Translations under genes and position numbers: made by a program
Notes under the pieces: generated by a model
What the model was told of the DNA's origin: nothing
Databases searched by the model: none
Seen by the model: the letters and a program-made list of their open reading frames with translations, nothing else
In this document: piece after piece, positions 10,731 to 23,872 of the stretch
Layout: every line of letters starts with the position of its first letter
Position numbering within the stretch: the stretch's first letter is position 1
Origin: Laburnicola sp. R22_1
Taxonomy: Eukaryota > Ascomycota > Dothideomycetes > Pleosporales > Didymosphaeriaceae
DNA: 64,000 nt
Reading direction: 5' to 3'
Assembly: GCA_014281115.1 (NCBI GenBank)
Contig: JACONQ010000021.1
Coordinates: 1,288,501-1,352,500 of the forward strand

Positions 10731-12179
10731 CTACTTTGCGATATTTTAAACAAGTCTATAAGCGCGTTAGTCTAAGTAGACTATAGTGCAATTAGTTGCG
10801 TACTTCTTAGTAATAGCTGGGATTTTAACTAGATGCAGCGCGTAGAAGTATAGCTAGTATTTAGCTGTAGGCCTAAGTGCTACTATGTGCAAAGTTAGCC
10901 AGTTTTCTACTTCTACTTACTTACGTGTATTATAACTACTAAATATTCTATTAGTATTATAGTAGTTAATTAGGTACGTAAGTGTTAATATTAACTTCTA
11001 GATATAAATGCACTTCTTATCCACCTTATCTTTAATCGCTAAAACTATTTTATATGGATTAATCTCTATAAACTAGGCGGCTAACACATAATTAACAATA
11101 TAGATATTATATAGTATTTTTAACTTCTTAATAAGAATAAGAGGCTTTATAGTATTATATATTAATATAATAGTGCCTACTAAGATATCTTAGTGTAAGC
11201 TGCATTATTATAGTGTTTAAGATTGCACATACTCTTTACTACTAAGAGAAATAACTTACTAGAGAAAATATTATTTAGACGCTTAGTTAACTCTATATTA
11301 TATAATTTACTCTTTTATTAAGTTCTTACTAGGTAAAGTATATAAGTAGGTAGTTAGCCTTTATATAAGTTTTATAATTAACTTTTAGTTACTATCTTAC
11401 TAGTAAATATAGCCTCTTACTAATATATATAATTTTCGCGTAAAATTTATAATAATATACTCTAGTACCTTCGGTTACTAAAATTCTACTTTCTAAATTA
11501 AAATTATTATAACAACACTAGAACCTCCCTCTAATATTTAGTGCTTTACTTATAGCTTTAATATAAAGTTCTCTATTATAGCTAGAAGAGTAATTAAGCC
11601 ACTTAATATTAAGAATGTTTATACACTAAAGTTCTATCTTATATTTAATATTTTTAGAGTTTTATATACTAAGTCTTTCTTTATAAATATGACTAAATTT
11701 CTAAATATTATTAAGAAGATAAATAAGACGCTATAGTTGTATCTAGAAGAATAGGTAGTTTTTATACTACCTATACACAGAATTATATATCTACTATTAG
11801 CCGCTAGCTACTAGCGCCTTATTATTACTAAGGAAGGCAGCGTAGCGTATAATAAAATTAGCTTAGAAGTAATTATTATACTATAAACTATAGGGTTAAA
11901 AGTATAAATAATTATTGCGCGTATACTAAAGATAAAATATTTCTAGTATTCTAATAGCTTCTTAAGTATATAATACCTATTTAATATGTATATAAAAACT
12001 AACGCGTCTTTATAGGATCTACTTATTAAAAAGTGTTAGAAGTATTAACTTCTCGCCTTCTATCTTGCTTATCTTAAGTCGCTACCTGGCTACTAAGCTT
12101 TCTACTAGCGTCTAGAGTCATTATTATTCTTAGTCTTTTAGCGTCCGTGGCTAAGATATCTAATCTAACTTATTAGAGT
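10731..12179. other. RIP-degraded block, unassigned
   Basis: Heavily TpA-enriched sequence with no readable protein remnant that I could name. It lies between element A and the left end of the Ty3/gypsy element and probably holds older transposon debris. Confidence 0.55.
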
Positions 12180-12259
12180 CTATAAGGGTCTAATTACCCT
12201 TTACGCATCTGGCTATAGATAAGATAAAAGTAGTTAAATTTAAATATAAGATACTTATA

Positions 12260-14122
12260 ACGTGTTTATAAGCGAGCTGCGAATATAAGCGAGCTGCGAA
12301 CTCTACTAAGTCTCTAAGCCTTTCGCAGTATATAAATTTACAACGCATTAATATTCTATTAATATAATAGCTATCCTAAATTAAGCAGTATCTATAGAAG
12401 CCTTCTTACACGTGCGCGAGTTGTGTCCAGGCTCTCTATAGCGCCTGCAGCGCGCAGAAGCCTGCTGGCTCGCAACTAACTACGCCTTACCTTGCCGTAT
12501 TTCTCCCTCTAGTTACTGCTTAATAGCCTTTTAAGTAATAATATCCTCTCCCTCTATCTTTAATAGAGTGCCTCGCTTTTAGATCCGCTTTTTTTTACGC
12601 TATTTACGCGTTGTGGCTGCCTTGTTTGCCCTTTATAGAGTAGCTATCTTCTTGCGCATAAGTACTATTAAATGCGCCATTCTCTTAGCGCCTCTTATAA
12701 GCCAATTAAGCGACTAAATAACTAAGGTAAAAGAGAATTTCTAATGCCTTCGAATTCGCTTACAAACTAGAGTTAACTAAGCGCCTAGCTTGTGTACGTT
12801 GCTTAGTGTTGCAGACTCCCATAGGGTCTCTAGTAGAGCTACTAGCGCTAGCGCTAGCGATGGTGTACAAAGCTTAATATTAAGCTTTAAGAGCACTGCC
12901 TCTAGATTGTATAGGACTAGCCTAGAGCCTTAAAAACTTACGCAGATATTCTTCTTTATAATTAACTAGTTATAGGCGGCGCAAAAGGCTAGTAGAAACT
13001 TAAGCTTAGTAATATAGTTAATATAGTTGCGTATTAGGCCCTTAATCTAGCGCCTGTACGCCCGCTTTAACAGCGAGAAGCAGCCCATATTAAGTGGCTG
13101 TAGGAGGTGTAACGAATGTGGTAGCATGCATAGGGTATAGATTTTATTCTCTCTATAGATCTCTTAGAATTTAAGTAAGTTGTGGCTCTTATAGCTATTA
13201 AGTATTAGGAGCTAACGCGCGCCTACTCTACACTCTACTGTATACTTAATAAAGTGCTATAGCTAGGCAACACTAAGCTTATTTATAGTCTACTCATTAT
13301 TGCTAAGACTAATAGTCTAGTTACCTAGTATATTGTCGCCCTTATACTAGGCCGAGAGGTAGTACTTACTAGCGAAGATAACAAAGGGCAGAATTACTTA
13401 CCTAGTAGCGTTAATTCTATACATTGTTGTCACCCACTTATAATTGCCTGGCTAGATCGCTTTTGGCTAATCACGTCTCTCTAAGCCTATAATAACTAGC
13501 TAGGAGGATATCTTACCTATTAGAAAGCCAGTCTTATTAAAGTTAAAGGTGTCCTTATTGCAGATATCGTAGGTGGCCTTTGTACGTGCTACTAGCTCAA
13601 ACTAGGCCTATATAGCCATTAGATCCTTGTAGAGGGCTTGCTATTAATCGTAGGCTCGATTAAATCGCGTTGTGAGACTGTCTGTTCGCTTAACAAAGTT
13701 TCTAGGCTACTGCTAGCCAACGTGGCCTGCGCTACGCTTAGCGAGTAGCTTATTTGCCATATCTTATACAGCACCTAGAGTAGGCGCAAAGCCTTACGAA
13801 TCTAGATTAAGTATATGCTTAATAATAACCTTCTCTTCTAGCTTAGTAAGCTTCTTTAATTTAGGCTTATAATTGCGTTGCGTAGTAGTTCTAGCGCGTT
13901 AGCTGTAAAGCGTGCTTTTAGGAACGTTAAACGTCGCTGCAGTGCAATTAACGCTCTGGATCTAATTCTAATTAATAGCTAAGATAGCTAGGGAGACATT
14001 CGCTTTGTTATAGGGCAATCGAATAAGTGTTAGTTAAGCCATTATAGTTAATAGGTAACGCGTTATAGAAAGTTAGTAGGGTTTATAACTTACTTATATT
14101 CGCAGCTTACTTGTAAACACGT
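12260..14122 (-). mobile_element. Fot-like DNA transposon, family C, RIP-degraded copy nested in a gypsy LTR
   Basis: The element is 1863 bp, flanked by TA (12258-12259 and 14123-14124), with ends starting ACGTGTTTATAAG. It matches the better preserved copy at 41448-43298. The flanks join to give a sequence matching the uninterrupted LTR at 23,760-23,800 once RIP transitions are allowed for, which fixes the insertion site exactly. The transposase is destroyed by many stops; its second and third catalytic positions read asparagine. Confidence 0.9.
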
Positions 14123-14235
14123 TAATAGTATATAATTACATATTGCGCCCAACTATATATGGGTGCTAAGGCGCTAGTTCTAGCTAGGATACGCCTATCT
14201 ACTAGTCGCAAGTTGCCTAGTGATATTACCCCTTC
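14123..14235 (-). repeat. Gypsy LTR, left copy, second half
   Basis: This segment matches about 23,765-23,872 with differences that are almost all C-to-T or G-to-A. The first half of the same LTR lies at about 12180-12259, on the other side of the nested Fot-like copy. The outer edge of this LTR is unclear. Confidence 0.75.
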
Positions 14236-14631
14236 CTCTAAGTAGTGGCTTTTAATACTACGTATTATCTACTTGCCTAGCTTGCTAAGTTAGTGTTAAG
14301 TATAGTTATTAAGTGTAGTTATTAAGTAGAGTTGTTAAGTAGAGTTATTAAGCAGTATTATTAAGCCAAAGAGTTATTATATAGTGTTAGCAAAAGTCTA
14401 TTATAAATAGTATATTAACTTTCTAGAGAGGCTGCCTTTCTTATTAACTTCGGACCTATACCTATCTATTTGTTAATCTGTGTATTATAAGAGGGACTTT
14501 GCGATAATAAACACTAACACAATCTTCTAGCATATAGTAAGGTCTATAAAATATAAGTGTATAGGAGGTTTGCCTAGGTTTAACTTATAAAACTTTTGTA
14601 CCTTCTTGGCGGCATTAATAATAAGGTAGTA

Positions 14632-16504
14632 ATGTACTCCACAACTAAGTAACTTACCTAACTAAGCGACTCACTTTTGCCAAGACCCTACTAAAATATA
14701 TACTATTCACAATAGTATAGAGTTAATACAAACTATTATTAATAGTCTAAATAGGCCAATCTATTTAGAATCTACTTCTGTAGGTTACTTACATATTGTT
14801 CTATTATGCCTAGACTCGCTATAGCGTCCATAGCGCTGTTGAGTTGGCTCGCCTCTATTAATGCGCGCCCTCTTCTTTGCCTTCTTGCCATTACTACGCG
14901 CCGCAAAGTCCTTTAGAGTAGCTAGCCACTGGCCCTCTTTAGCTATAAGAGCTTCTTCTTACTGTAATTACTTTCTTTTGTGCAATTTATATCGCGTGAC
15001 GGCCTTATTAGTAGCTTAAAGTTTAGTGTTACGTTTAGTTATTAACACTAAAGAATGCCCTATTAGCTTAGCGCCTTTAACAAGCTTTTTCACCGTCTTA
15101 ACTATATAAATTAGGGAACTATTCACATGCCTTTAAATCCTCTACTTAACTAGCATTAATTGTGACCTAAGTTCTATACTATTTTGCGAAGTTTGCGACT
15201 CCTATATACTATTACAAATAGTACATTCTGGAGGCGTACGTAGGCAGACGTTAAGCTACGATAGTACAGCCTCTAGGTCGTGGGGCACTAGGCCAGCACC
15301 TTAAAAGCCTCCTTTAATATTACTTTTAGTAATTAAAGTCTTAAAAGCAGCAATAAAGCAAGGTAAAAACTCGATTTTAGTCATGTGCGTAATGTGGTTG
15401 CGTATTAGATTCTTAGCTTAGCGCTTATACGCCTTCTTTAACAGCGTAAAACAACCTATATTAAGTGGCTATAAGAGGTACAATAAATATAAAGGCATAT
15501 AGAGAGTAATAATATTACTCTTTTTATAGTAATCCTAGAATTCGAGCGAGTTATAACTTTCGTAGCTATTAATAATAAGTAAACGTGCTCTACTAGTAGT
15601 ATGCCTCTTTATATGCTTATTAAAGTGCTTTAGCCATTGCAGACTAAGCTTATTTGTTATTTAGCTATTCTTAGAGACTGCAATAACCCAATTATAAGGT
15701 AGATCCTTCTCCTTATACTAGGTAGAGAGGTAGTGCTTGCCCCCAAAAATAATAAAGAGTGAGATCCACCGCCCTATCGCGTTAATGCCTTGGATGACTA
15801 TTGTCTACTTCCTATTGCCCTGCTGCACCTGCTTTGGCCGTCCTTGACGCTTAGAGCCTATAACTACCGCTCTAGTTAATATTATGTCTATTATAAAGCC
15901 AGACTCATCGAAATTGTAGGTGTCCTTATCTAGGATACTATACTTAGCCTTTATGTTCTCCACAAGCCGGAACTAGCCTCGTATTACCTTAGGATCCTTC
16001 TAGAGAGCTCTTGTATAGTCGTACTTTTAATTAAACTTGACTTTAAGCTCTAGCTAGCGCTTAACAAAGTTTAGAGCCCAGTTATGGCTCATAGGGTCGC
16101 GATGCCGCTCAGCTAGCAAAGAATTGGCCATATCCTCCATGGCAGTAAGCTATGGCGGAAATCCTTACAAGTCTAGGTTAAGTATATACTGTATAATCGT
16201 CTGCTCCTCTCTTATAGTAAGCTTTATTGTGTTGGGTGGGCAGTCGCGTTAGAAGGCGATTTCAGCGCGTTGTTAGCTAAGGGTCTTTTAAGGGATATTA
16301 TAGATAGCGGTAGCACGTCTTTGCGAAAGTAACGCGTCTTATTTAATAGTCTGGATCGCAAGCTATATATAAGCTTTGTTTAATGCTAGTAGTTTATTAT
16401 ATTATTAAGGCATCGCGTTATACTATTAATAGTAGTACGTTTTAGTAAGGTCTTGGCAAAAGTAAGTCGCTTGGTTAGGTAAGTCGCTCGGTTGTGGAGT
16501 ACGT
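14632..16504 (-). mobile_element. Fot-like DNA transposon, copy B, RIP-degraded
   Basis: The element is 1873 bp between TA at 14630-14631 and 16505-16506. Its inverted ends (about 59 bp) read ATGTACTCCACAAC on the left and ACGTACTCCACAACC on the right, with the motif AAGCGACTTAC present twice in each end in variously mutated form. The inner end, TTTTGCCAAGACC, matches family A, and the internal sequence is a close relative of A with far more RIP-type changes. It is inserted in the 3' part of the gypsy pol region. Confidence 0.9.
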
Positions 16505-16506
16505 TA

Positions 16507-19500
16507 TAGCTTCTAGGTAGGCTTATTATGGCCATACTATAGGATCTTATACTATAATAGCGGGTCCTTACTAGTATAAGAGTTCTTATATTGCTTATTT
16601 AAATAGCTAGAGAGAATTATTTTAACTTTGTAATCTAGGTTATTATTAGTTACCTTATTAAGGTAAGGTATATCCTTATCTATCTTCTATCTAGCTATTA
16701 GCTAACTATTATAAAGGTGTAGTAGCTAAGAGTAAAATATATTATGTAGCTAGCCTATCTTAGCTAGTAAGTCTAGTTTGTATACTTTGTTGTTAATAGA
16801 GTGTATAATTTAAAAAGGCCCGCGGTTCTTAAAATCTAATAAGTAACTTAGGCGCTTTATAACTAAATTACGCGTGTTAAGTATAATATAGTTACTAATA
16901 TTAAATTGGGGTAATGGGGTGTGTAACGCGTTAGTGTACTTAGCTTACTTTGCCTATGCCTATTATAGGTTATCTTATAGAAAGTAGTAGAGTTAAGCTA
17001 ATTTGATAATAAATTTGTTAGTGTGGGTGTAGTCTAAGCGAGTGGGTATAAGTAAACGTTATTTTATTCTAGAGTTAACTACTAACTCTAGTTTAGTGCT
17101 ATTGCGTAGTATATAGCCCTTTATTACTAGAAAAGGCGCGATTATTATAGACTTACTAATATGGCTGTTTACAACAAATTCCGCTATTAGAAAAAAGATA
17201 GCCTAGTTATCTTATTAGTAGTTAACGTATAAGCGAAGGTACTACTTTAAGAAAGTGTTGGCGATTTTAGTCTATTTGTCTATTTCTGGGTAGTAAGCTG
17301 TTAATAGGTAAGGATGGGTCCCTAGGCGCTTATAGAGGCGTTTTTAAAAGTGGGATACAAATTAATATTCTTAATTACTAATAATCTCTAGTAGATAACT
17401 CTTCTTACACTATATATATTCTATAAACGCTCTTATAGTAGACTCTATAGTAATGTCTTGCATCGCGATAAATTTGCGCTTTTTACTTAGTTAGTTAACT
17501 ACTACTATAATACTTGTATATATACATCTAGCGTTCTCGTATAGAGGAAGTTCTACAATAAAATTAATGGAAATTAACTGCTAATAATACTTAGGCATCG
17601 GTAATAGTTGTAAGAGTCTATATTTACTTTTATAGTAGGACTTACTTTGTTAATAAGTTAAATAAGCTTATATATAGTAGGTAATAGTTGTAGTTATTTT
17701 AGGCTAGTAGTACTATTAGTTAGCGTAACTATATGTTCCTTTACAACTAGTATAACTAGTAGTTATATTATTATAGGCTTCTTATATAACCTAAGCTTTA
17801 ATCTATTTATTATTAGGTATGTAAACTTTTCTCTTAACGTGTAGGAGTCTATTAATAATACTTAGGTTAGCTATCTATAGTTGCATGCCCTTACGCAATA
17901 GCTTATTAGGTAGATATTAATAGCCTTATTATATAGTGGCTAGAATATTCTAAAGATCTTTATTATATAGGTACGCGGCTTGTATATCTTTAATAATAGG
18001 GCGTTTTTTAAAGTTAATTAGTATCTTGGCATTAACTAATAGCGTAAGCTCTAGTAGGCTAGATGTGGCAACTGCTAGAGTTACGTTCTTAGAGGCGCTA
18101 TTATTTGTAGGTAAGTCTAATATTATAAGCAATAGACTCTCTTTATAGGCAGCTTTGCTAATTAATATTTTCTTACTTAATTTGTATATTATAGATGCTA
18201 ATATCTTTATGTTAGCTTTTTAGTCTTTTATAAGTATGAGGATAGTAGCCACTACTTATTATAAACTCTTAAATAGCTTAGGTTATAGCAGAATCTAATG
18301 CTAATATTAGTGTTAGTTGTTATTATTATCTTAGAGTAGATTACTAGACTAATGGGTAAGAGTATTAGGTTTAACACCCTGTTTGCTAGGACGATACCAA
18401 ATCTTAAAGTTAAACTTTACTAAGAACTTTGCCTATTTCGCTTATCTTTAATTAAGGCGTTTTGTGGTTATAAAGTATTAGAGAGCCTAGTAGTTAGAGA
18501 TAATATTAATGGGTATAAGTATTTCTAATAACTCAAATCTCTATTCTTTAAAGGCGCGTACTATTACTAGGAGTTTTTTGTTATATATCTTATAATTGCA
18601 CTCTGCTAGTATTATTTTATAGGAAAGATATACTACTAGATATAGGGTGCTAGTAGGGTGCTTCTGTAATAGTATTATAGTGGCCACAAAATTAGATATA
18701 TTAGTTTCTAGCTAAGTCTCTAGATTAACATTAAAGTGGACTAGAGTTAAAGCTATTATAAACGCTATTTTTAATTGCTTAAAAGTAAGGGCGGCTGGGG
18801 AGCCTAGTTGTATAGGAAATAAACCCTTAGGCGTATTCTTCTTTATTAATACTATAAGTGGCTAAGTAATCTTGCTAAACCCTAGGATGAAATATTAGTA
18901 AAAATTAGCGAATTCTAGGAAAGCTTATACGTCTTTTAAGGTCCTAGGTAGTTGCTAGGCCTATACGGCCTTGACTTTGTTAGGGTCTATTTTAATGCTG
19001 TTAGTAGTAATAATAAGGCTAAGGTACTTAACGCATTGTGTTTTAAAATAATATTTGTTAACGTCTAAATATAATCTAGTAGTAATAAGATGGTTAACCA
19101 CTTTGTATACGTATTCTTTATACTGTTCTTTAGTCTTACTATAAATTAGGATATTGTCCAAATAGGCTGTATAAAAGTCGTCTAGAAACTCCCTTAGCGT
19201 ATTATTAATTAGTGTCTAGAAAGTCCTAGAGGCTTTATAGAGGCTAAAGAGCATTACTATATATTTAAAAAGGCCCTAGCGTGTAAGAAACACTATTTTC
19301 TTCTTATTACCTTCTTTAATCTAGACGGCGTTAAACGCGACTATAATATTAACTACACTTAGGAATTTAGTCTTGTTAAGACGGGCGAGCGTCTCTGTAA
19401 TAGATGGTGAGACGTTTTAGTTCTTTTTTATAGCTGTGTTAAGGGTGCGGTAGTTAATACAAACTTAAAGACCCCTACTAGACTTTTGCACTACTAGTAC

Positions 19501-22500
19501 TAGTGATATAAAGGGCAAAGTGCTAGTGCGAATAATGCCTTTAGCCTACATCTTATTAATATATTCTTTTATAGCCTAGGCTTTAAGCAGCACAAGCCTA
19601 TATATGTGTAGTTGCGAAACTTTTAGGTTGTCTAAATCTATAGCGTAATTAATCTCTAGGCAGTAAGGAGGTAGCTTATTAGCTTCCTTAGGATTAAAGT
19701 GTTTACCTGATTGTGCAGAAAGTGAGAGAGCTTGTCTCGGATCTCTTATTTAGTTATTAGCGATCGGTTTATTTTGTCTATATATTTGTTAAAGTCTGTC
19801 TAAGACACTACTATAAAATTTATAGTATTGACAAATGCTTGCGTATTATAGTTAGAAGTTTTTAGTGGGCGTCCTAATTGTTTCTAATAGTGAGATTTAA
19901 GCTAGGTGATAGCCTTAGGTAATTGTATAGCTAGAAGTAAGGCGGCCGCTCCTAAGATAACTTTAATATTTATATGGGTTTGTATAATATCTAGGCGCGT
20001 GGCGCTATTAGGTAGTAGACTATTATAGACTATCTCTGTAAATCCCTTAAGGCAGTTTAATAGGTAGTACTAGGAGTTAAACTATATAGAGTAGGGTTGT
20101 TTAAGACTAAGATAGGAATTATATAACTCTATCTAATCTATTTCTAAGATTATATTAAACTTACCTATGTTAGTAATATAGTAAATCTGTTAGTGTATAT
20201 GGGTCCCATATTATATTATAAGATTTACTGTAGTAGTTATTTTTTTAACTAATTTTCTATCTGCTAGAGTAAGGGCAATAGGAGTTTGTATATTATAGGC
20301 CTTAAGTTAATATTGCTTTACGAATTAGTTGCTTATAAAACTAGCGCTGACTTATATGTCTATTAGTTAACAAGACTTAACCTATTAACGTGCCTAAGGT
20401 AGCTTAACTTATGCCTTAAAAATTAGTTACGTTGCTTTGTTAGCGGGGCCTAGAGTAGCTATAAAAATCTAGTGCAGCGAGTATAGGCTTAAGCCCTAAG
20501 TAGTGAGGTTAATAATATTTTTAAGCTTATAGATATGTGTATAGAGGGTCTATAGGTATTGTTAAGTCTTACACTATTTTAGCTCCTATGCGTAGTTTCG
20601 TAAAGGAGCCTTTAAAAATTTATTAGGTCTTTGTCCTCTATATTATCTTCCCTAACATTTTTATAAAGATTATTAGAGTCTAATTCTTTGGGTACTTTGT
20701 GTATAACGCTTAAGTACTAGATCTAGCTAGCTAGGGTAACAGGCTTATCTTTGCATGGCGGATTAGGGCTAGAGGCATAATATCTAACCTCTCTACACTT
20801 AAAATAAGCCCCTACTTTTGCAAGTTGCTAAAGCTCTAAGCGATTACGGCTAAAGTTCTTAGAGGATGTTGCAAAAGATTCTATACTAGTGCTTTTCTTA
20901 GAAGTACTAGTGGCTGCAGTCTAGGTAGCGGGCGAGGTAGCGGCACAATAGGTTGTAGAGGGATGTCTAATCTCTATCTACAGATTAACCACTTTAAGGT
21001 TTTTGGCTTACACAATAAAGGCGTAGAATGTGTTGTTCTAAGGGGCGCTAATAGATGCCTGGCTAGCGAGCTTTAGACGCATAAGGCGATAGACATAGTT
21101 AATTTTAAGAGAGTTAGTGTATCCTAATAAGTTAACTACTAATAAGAATTGTGACTATTATTCTACAATTGTCTCTTTCTCCTTTTAAGCTAGTGTGCCC
21201 AACTATAGTTCTTATTCTGCCTTAGCGGCTTTTTTATTGTTAAGATAGATGTTGTTAAGAGGCTACAAAAGCTTCTACATAGTTATAATACTTTTAAAGA
21301 AAGGATATATAATCTTCTAGGTGTTGCCCTTTAACTTTTACTAAAGGTAGTAAACACGTGCAGTTTTATACAGCAGAACTTAAATCTAGTTAATAGCCTT
21401 AATGCACTATTATTTATAGTCTTTACTTTTACTATTACCCTTAAAGCTGTCTATCTTAGGCATCTTTATACGGTAAAGATTGTTATTAGCGGCATATTTA
21501 GAAGCGGGTTTAATAGATGTAAAGCGTGGCGGATGTAGTTGCTAGTCTTTAAAGTGAATAGAATAGATTAATAGCTGTAAAGGAACGCGGACGATAGGAC
21601 TCGTTTAATAATTAAGAGAAGGATTAGTATTAAAATTATATAATCCATCTTACTTAACTAATAGTATAGGCTAGTTTGTAAACAGATTAGAAGCTATATA
21701 CTACGCGCGGTTAATAGGATCTTTATATTGCGCTAGGTAAGACGCGCGTTCTAATTTTATAATATAGGCCCTAGCTATATACAGCTTCTTCTTAGTAGCA
21801 CTAAGTCGCTTATTTATATGGCTATTATCTAATTTAAGCAAGTTGGCTTCTCTGCGTACTTAGTTAAATATCTATAGTAGGATACTACTAACTTTATACT
21901 TCTTAATCTCTGTAAGGTTTTATTTATAGTATATAATGTACCTATCTGCCTTATTTTTAGATATCTGGGCGACGACACGCGTAGCTATAAGTCTTCTATC
22001 TAGCTTATGGATTTTATTCTGCGAGGTCTTAAGATCTTATATCTTCTTAGTTATGGCTGCCTTAAGAAGCTTATAAGCATTTACTAACTGCAATAGTTCC
22101 TTATTATATTTCTTAGAGTTAGAGGCAGCTTGCTAAAGTAGCGTAAGCTAGTTAGATAAATAACTTATATAATTCCACTAGAATGCCAGATTATTATTTA
22201 CTACTTTCTAAAGTTTATAAGCGTTATAGAGTATATAATATTATTCTTACTCTCTATTAGGTCTAGAGGTACTAATCTCTATAGTTACGTTCTGCGCGGC
22301 ATTCTTCTTAAAATGGGACTAGAGAAGATTGTTATTTGGGAGGAGGCTACAGCGAGACTTATGGCGAGTGTTAGATAGACAAATGGGATTAGTTAGTATA
22401 GTGGTTTCTTCCTTAGAGACAGGTAGAAGGTTGGCGCGGGAGTTATTAAGATCTAGGCTATTGCTAGGTTAGAGTAAGAATAATCTCTTATTATGGCATT

Positions 22501-22762
22501 GTCGTCGCTCTTCTAGTTTCTTCTTAAAACTGTTGCTGTTGTTATAGAAAATAGGGATAGTAGATATACTACCTTAGGTTATTATCTATAATATATTCTG
22601 CGTATTAAACTAAGAGCTAGGCGCTAAGTCCTAGCAGGCGCGCAAGAACTTATTAAGCTTATTATTATTAGCCTTTAAGATCTGTTAACTCTCTTTAGTA
22701 GGAGATAGTGCAGCATAGCAAAAGCCGCCGCGGTTATTAGGTAATAGTAATTGTTCGGACAT
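16507..22762 (-). pseudogene. Ty3/gypsy gag-pol remnant
   Basis: Reading from ATG 22762 (MSEQLLLPNN) leftwards gives a recognisable but stop-riddled gag-pol. The reverse transcriptase shows LCINYRTLNTAI and, at about 19,160, YLDNILIYSKTK, where the family has YxDD: the second active-site aspartate is asparagine. Further on come RNase H, the integrase core (ENARCIYTSIIVVVN, then EIISN and HFKRLY-like sequence), and a C-terminal segment cut by copy B at 16505. The remainder of pol continues beyond copy B at 14631-14240. Nearly all damage is of the RIP type (Gln or Trp codons to stop, Asp to Asn, Gly to Ser). Not functional. Confidence 0.85.
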
Positions 22763-23610
22763 GTTGTTAGCGTTGCTCTTTTTAGCTATAGGCAACAATA
22801 ATGCGCGAAGGTTAAGGATAGTTAAAGTTAAGTAGAGCGCAAGTGTTGCAGACTGCAGCGTACCTTTATAGGCGGTAGGTAGGCCACTATTTATATGTAA
22901 AGTTTGTTTATACTGCTGTCTAACTTTCACACTTTAGTAGTAATATATAATGCGTAAGACCTATCTATTAACCATACCACCACGTTAATAGGTTCCTAAT
23001 AGCGTAGCCTTACTATAAGAACTAGAGTTTTAACTACGCAAAGTGATGCAGACTTTCGCTATTATTACTGTACCACACTAGAGCCATTTACTAAGGGCGT
23101 AGATCTTTCTAACTTAATTTACTATTACGCTAACGACCTAAGAGTAGGTAATAGACAGGTCTATAGTCGCTAACTATTATAAGATTAGTGTTATAGAGAG
23201 GAAGAGTTATAAGAATCCCTAAGTCTTAGCACAATACTATCTAACATAGGATAGAATAAGCGAGACTACTATTCTAGTAAGTTGTTGCTCCTGGCTTATT
23301 GGGTAAGCCACTCTAGGCCGTACACGCAGTTGACTATTTGCCCTTAGTTAGGTAGGCCAAACCTCTTTGCCTTTAATAATATCCCTATTATTAGCAGCCT
23401 TACTTTATAGAAGGAGGCGGCACATATAATCTACTCTATTTACTTAGTTATAAAGAGTAGCTACTTTCTTATTAGGTTAGTTGTACTCTGTGCACGCTTA
23501 GTTATAGTAGTAGTCTTAATACATCTTTGTCCTTAGTAGACCTCTAGTTCTAACCATCCTAGCATCTGGCGGCGGCATATCTTATTATAAGTGGCCTTAA
23601 TATTACAAGT

Positions 23611-23872
23611 GTGTAAGGTCTCTAGTAAGCATGCCTAACGCTCTACTATTATTAGGCAATAACCCAAGCGCACTTAGAGATCGCAAGTATAGTATAAGAG
23701 TCCAATTATCCTTTACGCATCTAGCCACAGATAAGATAAAAGTAGTTAAATTTAACTATAAGATACTTATAATGGCGTGCAATTACGTATTGCGCTCAAC
23801 TATATATAGGTGCCAAGGCGCTAGTCTTAGCTAGGATACGCCTGTCTGCCGATTGCAGGTCGCCTAGTAACA
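23611..23872 (-). repeat. Gypsy LTR, right (5') copy, approximate
   Basis: On the minus strand this LTR begins TGTTACTAGGCGACC at 23872. The inner edge is set only by where similarity to the left copy fades; the last 175 bp are secure, the rest is a guess. It is noticeably less RIP-mutated than the left copy. Confidence 0.6.

Larger units (their letters stand above)
12180..23872 (-). mobile_element. RIP-degraded Ty3/gypsy LTR retrotransposon with two nested insertions
   Basis: The minus-strand reading gives, in order from the right: a gag-like start at 22762, protease, reverse transcriptase near 19100, RNase H, and integrase near 17700-17200. About 175 bp at 23700-23872 match 12180-12259 plus 14123-14235, so LTRs lie at both ends; the left LTR is split by a Fot-like insertion. 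The right LTR appears to end in TGTTACTAGG when read on the minus strand. A second Fot-like element (14632-16504) sits in the region between integrase and the left LTR. The outer LTR boundaries are approximate because of heavy RIP. Confidence 0.85.
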
